From the NCBI GenBank assembly GCA_028281495.1, contig JANQJU010000005.1, forward strand, positions 1 to 64,000: a stretch of DNA of 64,000 nucleotides, given 5' to 3'. This document shows positions 36,171 to 45,389 of this stretch, piece after piece. The notes beneath the pieces were generated by a model. That model had not been told where the DNA came from. It saw only the letters and a program-made list of their open reading frames with translations, and did no database searches. This DNA comes from SAR324 cluster bacterium (GTDB lineage Bacteria; SAR324; NAC60-12). The position numbers and the translations under genes are program-made. How positions within the stretch are numbered: the stretch's first letter is position 1; the number at the start of each line of letters is the position of its first letter.

Positions 36171-37925
36171 ATGGAAAAGAATACGTTACTGGCAATGTTC
36201 CTCTCTGCGATAGTGATTATTGCCTGGAGTTGGTTGATACCGACGCTGGATCCACCTGTGGTACCACCCCAAAAAAGCAGTACCTCCACTGAAGAGACAG
36301 CAGAAGCAATGGTGTCTTCTAATGAGACCGCAATAGGTTCGAGTGGAATGAGCGATTTGGAAACCTCTGTGTTGTCTTCTGCACCGAAAGCTCCTGATGA
36401 GACCCTGGAGGCGAAAGAGATTGTCGTGGAAACGGATTACTATCGTGCAGTCATTGATACACGGGGTGGTGTGTTAACCAGCCTCTTGTTGAACAATTAT
36501 CAACATTTTAAGTCGCGTGTCACTTTGGCAGAATGGATCCCTTTCCTCGAAGGGATTTTGGGAAAGACGAGGCCAGATACCAATACTGAGAGAAACCAAG
36601 TGCAGATGATTAAACGATCTCTACAAAATCAGCTGCAAACGTTAGACATCCAATTCAAAGAAAATCCAGAGTTGGCTGAACGCTTCCGAAAGACCGTGTT
36701 TGCCAGCAATGAAGAATCTATTTTTATCGAAAAAGAGGGAAATTCGAAGCAGTTAATCCTGACTTCTCCTGTGATTTCCGGAATTCAGGTTGTGAAGACG
36801 CTAACATTTTATCCAGAAAGCTTTGTTATCGATTATGATGTCGACATTGTTAACCGGAATGATGCCACTCAGCCTATTTCGATTCGGCACATTTTTGGTG
36901 AAGGACGTCTGCCCGATTTCCCTGGACAAGCGCTTGGTTATGTGCATGTTGGCCCCATGTATGCTGTCGGTGGAGACATAGAGACCGAAGATACTGATGA
37001 TTTGGACGAGGGACCGATTACCATGAAAAATATGCAATGGTTAGGTATCGCAGATTATTATTTTATTGCCGCAGCTGCGGCCCAAACTACATACAAAAAT
37101 GGTTTTTTTGAGGCATTGCCACGTGTGTTTCAAGGTCAACAAAACTGGGAAGCTTATTTCGGAATTTCTCTTCCGCCGACGGACCTATTGCCCAACAAAA
37201 TGGTGGAATCGAATTTCAAACTCTATTATGGCCCCAAAGATGTGACGGAAATGGAAAAATTTGGGAACGATCTGCCTCTTTCTTTTGACCTCACCTTAGA
37301 AGAAATTGCAGGGCCTCTACTGCAATTGCTCTTGTGGATAGAGTCGCATGTGGGAAATTACGGAGTCGCAATCATCATTTTGACGATAATTGTGCGCTTG
37401 GTGCTGTTCCCGTTGACCTATCGGGGATCGAAATCTATGAAAAGAATGCAGCAGCTGCAACCTCGCATCAAAAAGCTTCAAGAGAAGTACAAAAACAATC
37501 GGGAAAAATTGGGGCAGGAAATGATGGCACTTTATAAGAAGCATAAGGTGAATCCGGTGGGAGGATGTTTACCGATGCTATTGCAATTGCCCATCTTTTT
37601 TGGATTGTATAGTGCTTTATCAACGGCGGTCGAACTCCGTCATGCCCCATTTTATGGATGGATTCAAGACCTTGCCGCACCTGACGGCTTGGGCATTACA
37701 CCGATTCTCATGGGGATTTCGATGTATTTCATGCAGAAAATGACCCCTACAGGCATGATGGATCCTAATCACGTGAAAATCATGCAAATGCTCCCGATTA
37801 TTTTCACGGTTTTTACCTTCACTTTCCCTTCAGGTTTAGTTCTGTATTGGGTGACAAGTAATGTTCTTTCCTTAGGGCAACAATACCTCATCAACCGAAT
37901 CAAAGTTCCAGATTTTGCTGATTAA
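36171..37925 (+). CDS. yidC: Membrane protein insertase YidC
   Basis: 584 aa. TM1 (MEKNTLLAMFLSAIVIIAWSW), a long periplasmic domain typical of Gram-negative YidC, then the conserved C-terminal five-helix region: VGNYGVAIIILTIIVRLVLF, LTYRGSKSMKRMQQLQPRIK, LGQEMMALYKKHKVNPVGG, CLPMLLQLPIFFGLYSALST. It inserts membrane proteins with or without Sec. It lies 14 bp after rnpA. No strong ribosome site. Confidence 0.97.
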   Translation: MEKNTLLAMFLSAIVIIAWSWLIPTLDPPVVPPQKSSTSTEETAEAMVSSNETAIGSSGMSDLETSVLSSAPKAPDETLEAKEIVVETDYYRAVIDTRGGVLTSLLLNNYQHFKSRVTLAEWIPFLEGILGKTRPDTNTERNQVQMIKRSLQNQLQTLDIQFKENPELAERFRKTVFASNEESIFIEKEGNSKQLILTSPVISGIQVVKTLTFYPESFVIDYDVDIVNRNDATQPISIRHIFGEGRLPDFPGQALGYVHVGPMYAVGGDIETEDTDDLDEGPITMKNMQWLGIADYYFIAAAAAQTTYKNGFFEALPRVFQGQQNWEAYFGISLPPTDLLPNKMVESNFKLYYGPKDVTEMEKFGNDLPLSFDLTLEEIAGPLLQLLLWIESHVGNYGVAIIILTIIVRLVLFPLTYRGSKSMKRMQQLQPRIKKLQEKYKNNREKLGQEMMALYKKHKVNPVGGCLPMLLQLPIFFGLYSALSTAVELRHAPFYGWIQDLAAPDGLGITPILMGISMYFMQKMTPTGMMDPNHVKIMQMLPIIFTVFTFTFPSGLVLYWVTSNVLSLGQQYLINRIKVPDFAD

Positions 37926-37990
37926 ATGAAGATCAATCGGCTATTCGTCTGGAAAAAAGTGCTGAATCTCTGCGGAATCTGAATCGCAAC

Positions 37991-39166
37991 ATGCCTAAAA
38001 AGAAACGATTCAAACTCAAATTTTATTTTGCCGCTTTGATTGTCTCTGCGGTGTTTTCTGCCCTTATTTTTGAGTTAGGAAGCTACATTTTAGTAAAAAC
38101 CAGCCGATTACCCATCTATAACCCAAGCCACTCGGTTGAATTTTTGACCTACGGGTTTTACATGGATATCAACCAAAACTTCGGAGTTTGGCATCCCCCC
38201 AATTCGAAGTTTCGACACAAAACGGCTTGTTTTGATGTAGTTTACGAATCGAACTCTGTTGGAGCGAGAGATATTGAACGCACCCGTGATGCCAATACTA
38301 ATCGGGTGATTGTGCTCGGTGATTCATTTATCGAAGGATTGGGGGTCGAAAAAGAGGAACGACTCACAGGCCTACTCGAAGAGAAAAGCAAAGCGGAACA
38401 TCTAAATTTCGCCACAGCTGGAAATTTTGGCACAACCCAATATTTCTTGCTGTACCAAAATCTAGCACAGCAATTTGAGCATGATCGGTTATTGATCGGT
38501 ATCTTGCCTGTGAATGACTTCAGAGATGATAGCTACGAGTACGCTCAACTAGTTGGTGATGGAAGCCGCTATCGTCCTTATTGGCGAGGAGAATACCCCA
38601 ACTACGAGTTGTTCTATCCTGTGGGTAGCTCGGTAGATCGTGATTTCAATTTAAAGAATATGACTAAGGCCTTTTTACGTGAGTTCACTTACACTTATGG
38701 AGCAGTCCGCTACATGAAAAATGTGCTGGTCCATAAATACGCAATTTACAAGGCACAACAGCGGCAAGCAGAGTCCCCCCCAAAGCCGCAAGAGCACGAC
38801 CCACTTTCAATTTATTCTGGATATTACGATTTCAGCCCAGAAGAGTGGAACCGGATGCGATACTCGTTAGAGAGACTTAGGCAAGCAAGCGGAACACGAA
38901 AAATGGCAATTGCTTTGCTTCCTTCACTTCCAGATTTAGAGCGTTATATTCCAGAAGAGCCAACTCCACTTTATCTCAAATTAAAAGAATGGGGAGATCC
39001 TCACGAGGTCACGGTTGTTGACCTGCTCCCAGAAATGTATCGGCATACCGACGAAGAGAACCGACGGCGGTATTTCCATGACTGCGACGCCCACTGGTCT
39101 CCTTTTGGATCTTCGGTTGCCGCTCAGTACCTCTTTGTTCAGCTCAAGGCAGATGGTTTTTACTGA
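37991..39166 (+). CDS. SGNH-hydrolase-like membrane-anchored protein
   Basis: 391 aa. TM near the N-terminus (FYFAALIVSAVFSALIFELG), then an extracytoplasmic SGNH-like domain: VIVLGDSFIEGLGV (block I Ser), GNFGTTQYFL (block II/III Gly and Gln region), ILPVNDF and, at the end, DCDAHWSPFGSSVAAQYL with a D-x-x-H pair. Such enzymes often deacetylate or acetylate surface polysaccharide. It is followed by a GT-C-like membrane protein at 39250, so a role in envelope glycan biosynthesis is possible. Confidence 0.75.
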   Translation: MPKKKRFKLKFYFAALIVSAVFSALIFELGSYILVKTSRLPIYNPSHSVEFLTYGFYMDINQNFGVWHPPNSKFRHKTACFDVVYESNSVGARDIERTRDANTNRVIVLGDSFIEGLGVEKEERLTGLLEEKSKAEHLNFATAGNFGTTQYFLLYQNLAQQFEHDRLLIGILPVNDFRDDSYEYAQLVGDGSRYRPYWRGEYPNYELFYPVGSSVDRDFNLKNMTKAFLREFTYTYGAVRYMKNVLVHKYAIYKAQQRQAESPPKPQEHDPLSIYSGYYDFSPEEWNRMRYSLERLRQASGTRKMAIALLPSLPDLERYIPEEPTPLYLKLKEWGDPHEVTVVDLLPEMYRHTDEENRRRYFHDCDAHWSPFGSSVAAQYLFVQLKADGFY

Positions 39167-39249
39167 AAAATCTGTGAGATCTTGTGAACTGTAAGCCAGT
39201 TTCAATACTGCCATAATTTCCCCAACCATGACTTATTTTTAAATTAAAT

Positions 39250-40281
39250 ATGCTGAAAAAATTGCTGCATCCTAAATCTATTTTATTGGTTGTTACGATT
39301 TTTGCGTTTCTATACGGAGTAAGCTATCAGCAATTCCGGCATTTTGACGTTCATGATCCAAGAGGAGCTTCAGACGCTGGTTACAGTTACATCCCGATGT
39401 CTTATGGCAAGTATGCAGAGGCATCCCGCAAACATAAGCATCGTTTTGTCATTCCGACCTTAGCTGCTCAAGTTCGAAAAGTTTTGGAGCCGGTCATCTC
39501 GAATCGAGACGAATTGAATAAGCTCTCGTTCTATGTTGTCAACTTCTTGATCGTTTCAATGACAGCTTTTTTGTTTTTTCTCATTTTGCGGCAATTGAAG
39601 TTCGATTGGAAACTGAGTTATTTGGGAATGGTCATGTTTTTGGGGAGCCGCATCACGATCCTTTCGACCGGAACGCCTTTGGTCGATTCTATGTATTATT
39701 GGGCAATTGCTGTGATCGTTTACCTTACTCTGACCGAACGGAGCTGGACTCTCACTTTTCTCACTCCAATTTTGATCTTTTCGAAAGAAACGATTTTCCC
39801 GTTTTTGTTCCTACCCTTCCTAGTAAAAAATATGAGGAAACCTTATCTCCTTGCATCGGTTTTGGCTTCGTTCGTGTTGGTCTTTTTTGCTCGGCAATAT
39901 GTTTTAGAGCTTAGTGCCGTAGACGGCAAGATTCCGGCTGGGCACTCGTTTGTTGATGTGGTTTTGGAACGTATCGATTCGATGGCGTATCATGTGCCAC
40001 ATTTCTTCACTCTGCGGGGTTTGCATACTATTCAAAATGGTTTTTCATTCTTTCTTATTTTTGCTGTCTTGGGGTACTTCGTGAACAAGAAGAAACAGAA
40101 GTATCCAATCCCCAAATATCTCCTGTTAATGCTTCCAGTATCACTTGGGTTTGGAATTCTGAATTCCGGATTAGGTCGCATGCTGTTTGCTTCCTATATT
40201 ATCATCATTGCCTATGCTTTGATTTTTATTGAAGACTGCATGGAACGAGGGGAATTATCTGAGAAAGAAAAAGCAAGTTGA
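39250..40281 (+). CDS. Multi-pass membrane protein (GT-C-like)
   Basis: 343 aa with about nine membrane segments. After TM1 comes a loop with FDVHDPRGASDAGYSYIPMS, an acidic first loop comparable to GT-C glycosyltransferases. TMSTLIL-like helices follow (SRITILSTGTPLVDSMYYW, LIFSKETIFPFLFLPF). No cytoplasmic domain. It probably belongs with the upstream SGNH-like gene (83-bp gap). Ribosome site weak; the family is not certain. Confidence 0.6.
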   Translation: MLKKLLHPKSILLVVTIFAFLYGVSYQQFRHFDVHDPRGASDAGYSYIPMSYGKYAEASRKHKHRFVIPTLAAQVRKVLEPVISNRDELNKLSFYVVNFLIVSMTAFLFFLILRQLKFDWKLSYLGMVMFLGSRITILSTGTPLVDSMYYWAIAVIVYLTLTERSWTLTFLTPILIFSKETIFPFLFLPFLVKNMRKPYLLASVLASFVLVFFARQYVLELSAVDGKIPAGHSFVDVVLERIDSMAYHVPHFFTLRGLHTIQNGFSFFLIFAVLGYFVNKKKQKYPIPKYLLLMLPVSLGFGILNSGLGRMLFASYIIIIAYALIFIEDCMERGELSEKEKAS

Positions 40282-40334
40282 TTCGTGTGCAATTTTTGGC
40301 TGGGATAAAATAATAAAGTAGAATTTAGGAGAGG

Positions 40335-40357
40335 TGGACCGCCCAAAAAGCGGTCCA
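40335..40357. terminator. Terminator-like hairpin between convergent genes
   Basis: TGGACCGC (40335-40342) pairs with GCGGTCCA (40350-40357), 8-bp perfect GC-rich stem with a 7-base loop. It sits between the stop codons of the plus-strand membrane-protein gene and the minus-strand ndk, so it can serve both. The T-run is weak. Confidence 0.7.
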
Positions 40358-40376
40358 TTAATTCTAAGAACCTGGA

Positions 40377-40805
40377 TTAAGACGCGTTCACCAATTCAGT
40401 GCTAGAAAAAAAGTAAGCAATTTCTTGTGCAGCAGTTTCCGGAGCATCGGAACCGTGCACGGTGTTTTCCTCGATGCTAACAGCAAAATCTTTACGAATG
40501 GTTCCTTCTGATGCGTTGGCTGGGTTTGTGGCTCCCATGATTTCGCGATTTTTAGCGATAGCACTTTCACCTTCTAAGACTTGAACTACGACAGGAGACG
40601 AAGACATCATAGTCGTCAAGCTTTCAAAAAACGGGCGTTCGCGATGTACTGCGTAGAAGCCCTCTGCTTCTTTCTTAGAAAGGTGAACTAATTTCATAGC
40701 CGCAACTTTCAAGCCATTCTCTTCGAAACGTTGAAGGATTTTTCCGATCAAATTGCGTTTCACACCATCCGGTTTAATAATCGACAAAGTTCTTTCAATT
40801 GCCAT
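40377..40805 (-). CDS. ndk: Nucleoside diphosphate kinase
   Basis: 142 aa, standard length. [20 protein letters not shown], then [39 protein letters not shown], and the active-site His in [16 protein letters not shown]. It balances nucleoside triphosphate pools by His-mediated phosphate transfer. AGGAGC precedes the ATG. Last gene of the CBS-hisB-hisH-ndk minus-strand cluster, 36 bp after hisH. Confidence 0.98.
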   Translation of the reverse strand: MAIERTLSIIKPDGVKRNLIGKILQRFEENGLKVAAMKLVHLSKKEAEGFYAVHRERPFFESLTTMMSSSPVVVQVLEGESAIAKNREIMGATNPANASEGTIRKDFAVSIEENTVHGSDAPETAAQEIAYFFSSTELVNAS

Positions 40806-40841
40806 ATGCTCCTGTTGAGTTAGAGGTTAATTTTGATTTCA

Positions 40842-41450
40842 TTAGTGAGTCGTCATTGTACAGAAGTTTTTTAACAGCTGTAATCCCACGATTTGACTTT
40901 TTTCTGGGTGGAATTGTACTCCCCATACGTTGTCCACATGGACCACTGAAGCGAATGAAGTGCCATATTCGGTCGTCGCGAGTGTCACGTGAGCATCGGT
41001 AGGTTTTCCAAAGTAAGAATGGACGAAATAAAAATAACTGTTATTGGGAATATCGGTCAGTAGTGGATCTTCATGTCGATAACTAACCTGATTCCAACCA
41101 ATCTGAGGAATTTTTAGCTGGTGCTCAAAACGCTCTACTGCACCTTCGATCAATCCTAAACCTGGAAAGATTCCCCCTTCATGACCTTCGCTAAATAATA
41201 ACTGCATGCCTACACAGATGCCTAAAAAGGGAGTTTTTGCGGCAATCTTTTCTTGGATAGCTTCGAGCATACCAGAATGTTTCAGGCTTTCCATCGCAGG
41301 GCCAAAAGCTCCAACGCCAGGCATTAAAATACGATCTGCTTGGTAAATGGAAGCCGCATCATTCACAATTTGACTCTCAACTCCCACATAATCCAAGGCA
41401 TTTTTAAGATTGGATAGGTTTCCCGCCTGATAATCAACAATCACATTCAT
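40842..41450 (-). CDS. hisH: Imidazole glycerol phosphate synthase subunit HisH
   Basis: 202 aa class I glutamine amidotransferase. Nucleophile Cys in GICVGMQLLFSEG, His-Glu in VQFHPEKSQIVG; LMPGVGAFGPAM at the oxyanion region. It supplies ammonia to HisF for the fifth step of histidine synthesis. hisF and hisA are not in the window. Its ATG overlaps the hisB stop by one base. Confidence 0.97.
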   Translation of the reverse strand: MNVIVDYQAGNLSNLKNALDYVGVESQIVNDAASIYQADRILMPGVGAFGPAMESLKHSGMLEAIQEKIAAKTPFLGICVGMQLLFSEGHEGGIFPGLGLIEGAVERFEHQLKIPQIGWNQVSYRHEDPLLTDIPNNSYFYFVHSYFGKPTDAHVTLATTEYGTSFASVVHVDNVWGVQFHPEKSQIVGLQLLKNFCTMTTH

Positions 41451-42037
41451 TACAAGGTTCCTTTCGTCGAAGTGACAGTCTCGCGCCTTTGGTCGATCCG
41501 TACGGCATCATTTAAAGATCGAGCCAAAGATTTGAACAGGCCTTCACATTTATGGTGATCGTTTTCTCCATAAAGGATCGCCATGTGAAGGGTGAGTTTC
41601 CCGTTGATAGCAAACGATTTAAAAAAATGTGAAATGAGCTGGGTATCGAGCTGCCCGATCAACGGCTGAGTGAACGCCCCCTGAAAATGAAATTCAGGGC
41701 GTCCTGAAACATCAATCACCGTTCGCAACAAGGCTTCATCCATTGGAATATAGGCTTGTGCATAGCGCCGAATACCTTTTTTATCACCAATTGCTTGGAG
41801 AAACGCTTCTCCTAATGCAATTGCGATATCTTCGGTGGTGTGATGTCCATCAATATGCAGATCCCCTTCACAGTGAATCCGTAAATCGAATAGGCTGTGA
41901 AAGGCCAACTGCTCCAGCATGTGATCTAAAAATCCAATACCGGTGTGGATGTCGAATTGGCCGGAACCATCTAAGTTCAAATGGAGAGTAATGGAAGTTT
42001 CCTTGGTGGAACGTTCGATTGTTGCGGTACGACTCAT
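41450..42037 (-). CDS. hisB: Imidazoleglycerol-phosphate dehydratase
   Basis: 195 aa single-function HisB. FDIHTGIGFLDHMLEQLA, then HIDGHHTTEDIAIALGEAF with metal-binding His/Glu pairs, and NDHHKCEGLFKSLARSL near the end. It dehydrates imidazole glycerol phosphate to imidazole acetol phosphate. It lacks the fused phosphatase of enterobacterial HisB. Located 3 bp after the CBS-protein stop, so co-transcribed. Confidence 0.97.
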   Translation of the reverse strand: MSRTATIERSTKETSITLHLNLDGSGQFDIHTGIGFLDHMLEQLAFHSLFDLRIHCEGDLHIDGHHTTEDIAIALGEAFLQAIGDKKGIRRYAQAYIPMDEALLRTVIDVSGRPEFHFQGAFTQPLIGQLDTQLISHFFKSFAINGKLTLHMAILYGENDHHKCEGLFKSLARSLNDAVRIDQRRETVTSTKGTL

Positions 42038-42040
42038 GGA

Positions 42041-42472
42041 TTAGGTAAGAAAATAATTTTCTAGATGACGGACTGCCATTTCATTTTGTTTTGCCTGCCA
42101 AGTGAGGATGTCTCCTGCCGAAATCATATTTATTACTTTTCCATCTTCAGCAATAGGAAAGTGACGAATACGGTTTTGGGACATGATCTCCGTAGCTTCT
42201 TGAATGGTCATGCCGGTTTTGCCAACAGCGACTTTCGAGGTCATGACTTCTTGAACTGGAGTAGTCTGGGGGTCTTTGTCCTGAGCAACTACTTTGTTCA
42301 TAAGGTCTCTCTCAGTGAAAACACCTAATAATTTGCCTTCGTCTAAAACTAAAACGCTCCCAACTTTATTGTGAGACATCATTTTAGCAGCCTCTGTGAC
42401 AGTTTTACGTGGATCAATTGAGATAATGTCTCTTGGGGCTTTACTAGCCAGAATGTCTTGAATCAACGCCAT
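42041..42472 (-). CDS. Two-CBS-domain protein
   Basis: 143 aa, two CBS motifs: TVTEAAKMMSHNKVGSVLVL, then GVFTERDLMNKVVA, and TIQEATEIMSQNRIRHFPIA with ISAGDILTW. CBS pairs bind adenine nucleotides and act as energy sensors. First gene of the hisBH-ndk cluster; GGAGGAAAC precedes the ATG. Target unknown. Confidence 0.92.
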   Translation of the reverse strand: MALIQDILASKAPRDIISIDPRKTVTEAAKMMSHNKVGSVLVLDEGKLLGVFTERDLMNKVVAQDKDPQTTPVQEVMTSKVAVGKTGMTIQEATEIMSQNRIRHFPIAEDGKVINMISAGDILTWQAKQNEMAVRHLENYFLT

Positions 42473-42670
42473 AGTTTCCTCCCCTCTATTTTGGATTCAT
42501 TTTACATTCGATTTTGGTGAAGTGGTATGGAGGTCATCGTCCTCCGCTAAGAGCCTCCTTTGCCAGAAAAATCAAGCATATCACACGGTTGTGAAAGGAT
42601 GAAAATTGTCTTATCACTGTCGTTCTTCATCCACAAGCTAGAATCTGGAGGGATTGCTGCTGTTTGAGGG

Positions 42671-42696
42671 AGCGATCTCACAGGATTAAGATCGCT
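42671..42696. terminator. Possible terminator after lipase-like gene
   Basis: AGCGATCT (42671-42678) pairs with AGATCGCT (42689-42696), 10-base loop, 38 bp beyond the stop of the minus-strand lipase-like gene. No T-run on that strand, so the call is weak. Confidence 0.3.
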
Positions 42697-42733
42697 TTAT
42701 AAAGGAAGACGAAGATGTCTTAATTTTAGTGAG

Positions 42734-43831
42734 TCAAAAAGAGAAATGTTCTTGAATGAGTTGACCAGAAGGCTTGGAGTCATCTGAGATACGACGGTAC
42801 GTGGTGGTCCAAATCCACCATCCACTGCTACTTTCAGTGGTATTAAAACTGCCATAGCCTTGCAAAGTCAATGATTCGTGTGCAGAAGAATCATCACCAC
42901 CCACCATTTCCATATGATCCTCTTCTGTCATGATCCACGGGTAATGAGCCTGGTAACGACCAGACGGAGCGGATACTGAGGTCAGTTCACCATCAGGCTT
43001 CATATTGGAAACACAGCTATCTACCGGATCGGCGGTATTGCCTCCGCAAGTGGAATGCATCGCAACTACAGAATCGTCATTGCCAGGCAAGATCATATGC
43101 GCTAGCGAGCCTTCAAGACCAGAAGTACCTTCTCCAGCAACCATGATTGTTGGGGTAAACGTTAAACTAGAGCCATTGATCGCGCGAGCCAAAGAAGGAA
43201 CCAGATCATTAGTCGTGCCTATAGAATCAGTACCGGCATTGCAACTCAACCCATTGAAAATCCACTCAGCCAATGTGGTTGTCACGAAGTTGTTGCAACC
43301 AACGCCCACTGCAACGTCTCGTAACAGCTCAGCCAACTCTGATCCTCCATTGGCAGACGCCAAATCCATGACTAGGAGGGTCTTGTCATGAATGATTTTA
43401 TAATCATAGTCCGTGCCTTCGGAGTCCAAAGCACTAGAGAGGAGGTAATCCGCGACCAACCCCCCAGTCGAATGGGTCACCATAATACATCCGTTTGCAC
43501 ACCAGCCTTCGTTGAGCAATGCCATGATACGATCCACCATGACCCGAATCACTCCATCGGTCAGGCGGTCTTTAGAAGACCAGTAAACATTGGCTACTCT
43601 AGGATTATTTACCAGTAGCGTTTCGGTATAGTACTTCCAATATTCCTCACTAAGCGGCTGCCAATATTCATCAAAATTGCTATCGTCATACTTCGGCATT
43701 GAAGCATCAAACGCTACCTTAGAGCTGTAACCGCGTATCAAAATGATATCAACCCCCTCTAATGTAGTGGCCCACAAGGTTCCGATTTGCATCAGGAACG
43801 CTATAAGCATTGTCATGCCTATTCGTTTCAT
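42734..43831 (-). CDS. Secreted alpha/beta-hydrolase (lipase-like)
   Basis: 365 aa. Signal peptide MKRIGMTMLIAFLMQIGTLW ending near ATT. The nucleophile elbow reads CIMVTHSTGGLVADYLL, a THSTGG variant of GxSxG seen in secreted lipases; an oxyanion-type IILIRGYSS lies near the N-terminus, and a possible catalytic His in SGRYQAHYPWI or EDHMEM. Several Cys (GWCANGC, CGGN) suggest disulfides. AGAGGAGAAC precedes the ATG. Substrate unknown. Confidence 0.75.
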   Translation of the reverse strand: MKRIGMTMLIAFLMQIGTLWATTLEGVDIILIRGYSSKVAFDASMPKYDDSNFDEYWQPLSEEYWKYYTETLLVNNPRVANVYWSSKDRLTDGVIRVMVDRIMALLNEGWCANGCIMVTHSTGGLVADYLLSSALDSEGTDYDYKIIHDKTLLVMDLASANGGSELAELLRDVAVGVGCNNFVTTTLAEWIFNGLSCNAGTDSIGTTNDLVPSLARAINGSSLTFTPTIMVAGEGTSGLEGSLAHMILPGNDDSVVAMHSTCGGNTADPVDSCVSNMKPDGELTSVSAPSGRYQAHYPWIMTEEDHMEMVGGDDSSAHESLTLQGYGSFNTTESSSGWWIWTTTYRRISDDSKPSGQLIQEHFSF

Positions 43832-44002
43832 TGTGTTCTCCTCTTGTTGGAATGGTTGCCAAATTGCTATGAAGGAAACTTTGGTTTAATATCATTTTTA
43901 TGAAACTTCAGCAAGAATTGCTCTGTTAGACCAAGCTAAGTTGAAACGTTTGAGCAAACTGAGCCAAACTCTGATCGAATATCCGTTTAATAGGACAAAC
44001 TG

Positions 44003-44491
44003 ATGGTTAAGCCTCAATTACGCCTGCGGTTTCAAATGATCGTCCCGCTTTCGCCTGAAGGGGTGCTGAATAGACTTCGTCTGCAACTGGAAAAACCGGA
44101 AACCGAATTTATTGGAACAGTGGCTTCCGGTTCTGCCAACCTAAAAATTCCTCCGAGTTTGCAGCATTATTGGTCGCCGGAACTGAGTGTTGCTGTTGAA
44201 GAACACGAGGAAGGAACACTAGTGCGTTGCTTGTTTGGTCCACGCCCCGCAGTGTGGACCATGTTTGCTAGCTTCTATGGCCTTAACATTTTTATAATAG
44301 TCATGGGGATTGTCTTTGGCTACTCTCAGTGGAGTTTGGATCAAACTCCTTATGGCTTTTGGATTATTCCGTTTGCCTTGGTTTTTCTGGGGGCTGCTTA
44401 CGTGATGGCTTACATCGGACAACGAATGGGGTATGAGCAAATGCTACTGTTACGTTCGTTTTTAGATGGCGCACTCAATATGTCTACTTAG
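44003..44491 (+). CDS. Small membrane protein, unknown function
   Basis: 162 aa. An N-terminal cytoplasmic-type part (FQMIVPLSPEGVLNRLRLQL) resembles polyketide-cyclase/START-like starts, then two membrane helices (GLNIFIIVMGIVFGYSQW and GFWIIPFALVFLGAAYVMAY). No family recognised. It is alone on the plus strand between minus-strand operons. AGGAC precedes the ATG. Confidence 0.6.
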   Translation: MVKPQLRLRFQMIVPLSPEGVLNRLRLQLEKPETEFIGTVASGSANLKIPPSLQHYWSPELSVAVEEHEEGTLVRCLFGPRPAVWTMFASFYGLNIFIIVMGIVFGYSQWSLDQTPYGFWIIPFALVFLGAAYVMAYIGQRMGYEQMLLLRSFLDGALNMST

Positions 44492-44577
44492 CCGGAAAGC
44501 CATGTGATTTAGGAAAATAAAATTATGAATTCACATATCTGCCTATTCAGGATAGCGGCCCCTTAATTGTCAACAGG

Positions 44578-45336
44578 TCACTCTAATTGATCTACCGCAT
44601 TTCGTATATTCAGAAATGACGACGAATGGGTGACTACAGTCTCAGCAAGCTTCGAGAATGGAAGGCTTTGTAACCAAACTGTGCCAGTACCACGTAAAGT
44701 CGCTAAAAAAAGGCCTTCTCCTCCAAACATCATAGATTTCAGGTTTCCTGCTTGCTCGATGTCATACTCGACTTCAGAAGTAAAGCCAACCAGACATCCA
44801 GTGTCTACCCGAAGTGTTTCACCTTGTAATTCTTTTTGAATGATCGTGCCGCAAGCATGCATGAATGCCATCCCGTCTCCGGAAAGCTTTTGAAGAATAA
44901 AACCTTCTCCACCAAAAAATCCCGCCCCAAGCTTTTTGGAAAATCCGATACCGATCTTAGTCCCGCGTGCGGCTGCCAAAAATGCATCTTTTTGACATAA
45001 AACCTCGCCTCCGACTTCGTCTAAATTCACTGGAACTATCTTACCGGGATAAGGGGCTGCAAATGCGACTTTTTGTTTCCCATTGCCTGCATTGGTGAAA
45101 TGCGTGATGAACAGGGATTCTCCTGTAATTGCCCTTTTAGCACCACCCCACAACCTGCCAAAAAAACCTTGATCGGGTTCCGATCCGTCTCCAAGTTTTG
45201 CTTCAAATTCAATTCCTTCTTCCATAAAGCACATTGCGCCGGCTTCAGCAATAACCGTCTCTTCAGGGTCGAGTTCAATCTCAACCATTTGCATATCGGA
45301 ACCATGAATTTCGTAATCTATTTCGTGTGATTGCAT
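44578..45336 (-). CDS. AIM24 / TIGR00266 family protein
   Basis: 252 aa. The pattern is that of the AIM24 beta-helical fold: [60 protein letters not shown], then [20 protein letters not shown] and [20 protein letters not shown]. Function is poorly defined (the mitochondrial homologue affects cristae organisation). It lies 53 bp after the channel gene and has AAGGAG before the ATG, so it probably ends the Mla/channel operon. Confidence 0.9.
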   Translation of the reverse strand: MQSHEIDYEIHGSDMQMVEIELDPEETVIAEAGAMCFMEEGIEFEAKLGDGSEPDQGFFGRLWGGAKRAITGESLFITHFTNAGNGKQKVAFAAPYPGKIVPVNLDEVGGEVLCQKDAFLAAARGTKIGIGFSKKLGAGFFGGEGFILQKLSGDGMAFMHACGTIIQKELQGETLRVDTGCLVGFTSEVEYDIEQAGNLKSMMFGGEGLFLATLRGTGTVWLQSLPFSKLAETVVTHSSSFLNIRNAVDQLE

Positions 45337-45389
45337 AGGGTTCTCCTTGGTTTGGGGTTAATAGGGAGGCAAAAACAGAAAGCAAAAAC